Of a stretch of 6,909 nucleotides of DNA, positions 6,476 through 6,909 are shown one piece after another; position 1 is the stretch's first letter; each line of letters starts with the position of its first letter. Both the position numbers and the translations under genes were made by a program. Below the pieces are notes generated by a model. It was not told where the DNA came from. It saw nothing but the letters and a program-made list of their open reading frames with translations, and made no database searches. Source of the stretch: an uncultured Porphyromonadaceae bacterium (GTDB taxonomy: Bacteria; Bacteroidota; Bacteroidia; Bacteroidales; Muribaculaceae); the NCBI GenBank assembly GCA_947166165.1, contig CAMVDK010000171.1, positions 1 to 6,909 on the forward strand. Reading direction: 5' to 3'.

Positions 6476-6909
6476 ATGACACGCTGCCTGCACTCGTTCT
6501 TACTCGTTCTGTTGCTCATGCCCTTCGCGGCGTGGGGTGGGGGAGTGCCCGATGTGGCCGAGTGCTTTCCCGGACTCGACGAGGACTCCATGCGCGTCAG
6601 GCTTGCCGAAGCCGACCTGCAACCCATGGAGGGCATTTGGTATTTCCCCGACGAGGACATGACACTCGGCATCGAGCGCTGCGCCGCAGCGGGACACGAC
6701 GAGCGGTACCGCATCATCATGCTCGGCAGCAGCGACGTGCATCTGCTGCCGGGCACCGTCGTCGGCTATCTACAGGCAAGCGCACTCCCCACCAAGTGGC
6801 AGCTCTGGCTCTACACCGAGCGCGACCGACTCACCCTCTGCAAGCCCATGTCGACCGTAGCCACTACCGACGCCGACTGCACACACCTCACCTTCGACCG
6901 CCCACACTG
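6476..6909 (+). CDS. Exported protein of unknown function, 3' truncated by window edge
   Basis: An open frame runs from ATG 6476 to the right edge: 144 whole codons without a stop. Residues 1-21 form a signal peptide (MTRCLHSFLLVLLLMPFAAWG, cleavage likely after AWG); Cys4 is too early for a lipobox. The mature part contains MEGIWYFPDEDMTLGIERC, ERYRIIMLGSSDVHLLPGTVVGYL and TKWQLWLYTERDRL, which read as beta strands of a soluble or surface domain. I do not recognise the family. It begins 16 nt after the DUF3078 stop in the same direction, with codon use like its neighbours, which supports its being real and cotranscribed. Four Cys residues fall in the visible mature part or signal peptide region (Cys30, 69, 122 and one near 135), so disulfides are possible but unproven. 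Confidence 0.8.
   Translation, partial: MTRCLHSFLLVLLLMPFAAWGGGVPDVAECFPGLDEDSMRVRLAEADLQPMEGIWYFPDEDMTLGIERCAAAGHDERYRIIMLGSSDVHLLPGTVVGYLQASALPTKWQLWLYTERDRLTLCKPMSTVATTDADCTHLTFDRPH

Noticed and set aside
5656..6756. 366-codon open frame on the - strand opposite the DUF3078 gene and the last gene
   Set aside because: It crosses the intergenic gap of two + strand genes with signal peptides and shows only mirror composition, with no domain or signal features.

Overview
The window looks like chromosomal DNA from a gut-type member of the Bacteroidales, most likely Muribaculaceae or a near relative. This rests on the protein families (a Bacteroidota-type YidC that starts MDKNTI, a DUF3078 outer-membrane protein, a CTP synthase with the APGFGQRG loop), on the lack of Shine-Dalgarno sequences before any start, and on the strongly C-ending codon use of a fairly GC-rich genome. 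The assignment to family level is inference. All genes lie on the + strand.

Layout: (1) 1-1147, the C-terminal ~380 codons of CTP synthase (pyrG), cut by the left edge. (2) 1249-3351, the membrane protein insertase YidC, 101 nt downstream. (3) a short, distinctly AT-rich gap (3352-3397). (4) 3398-3832, a small zinc-ribbon plus TM2-domain membrane protein. (5) 3838-4587, a membrane-anchored GH25 lysozyme-like gene starting only 5 nt after the TM2 gene. Its frame is open apart from one in-frame amber codon (3952-3954) between the membrane anchor and the catalytic domain. (6) 4606-5190, an exported protein of no recognised family with a Lys/Gln-rich tail. (7) 5242-6459, a DUF3078 beta-barrel-type outer-membrane protein. 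(8) 6476-6909, the start of another exported protein, absent from any simple list of closed ORFs because it runs off the right edge.

The first two genes are housekeeping (pyrimidine nucleotides, membrane protein insertion). From 3398 onward every product appears to be membrane-bound or exported, and gaps are 5 to 51 nt, so 3398-6909 probably forms one envelope-related transcription unit. I see no mobile element, RNA gene, CRISPR array or clear intrinsic terminator.

The most notable signal is the amber codon in the GH25 gene. The first usable start after it (GTG at 4000) lies immediately after the codon for the first catalytic aspartate, so a gene call from 4000 would describe an incomplete enzyme. 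Sequencing error, a recent nonsense mutation and amber readthrough remain open. No new system is demonstrated here.
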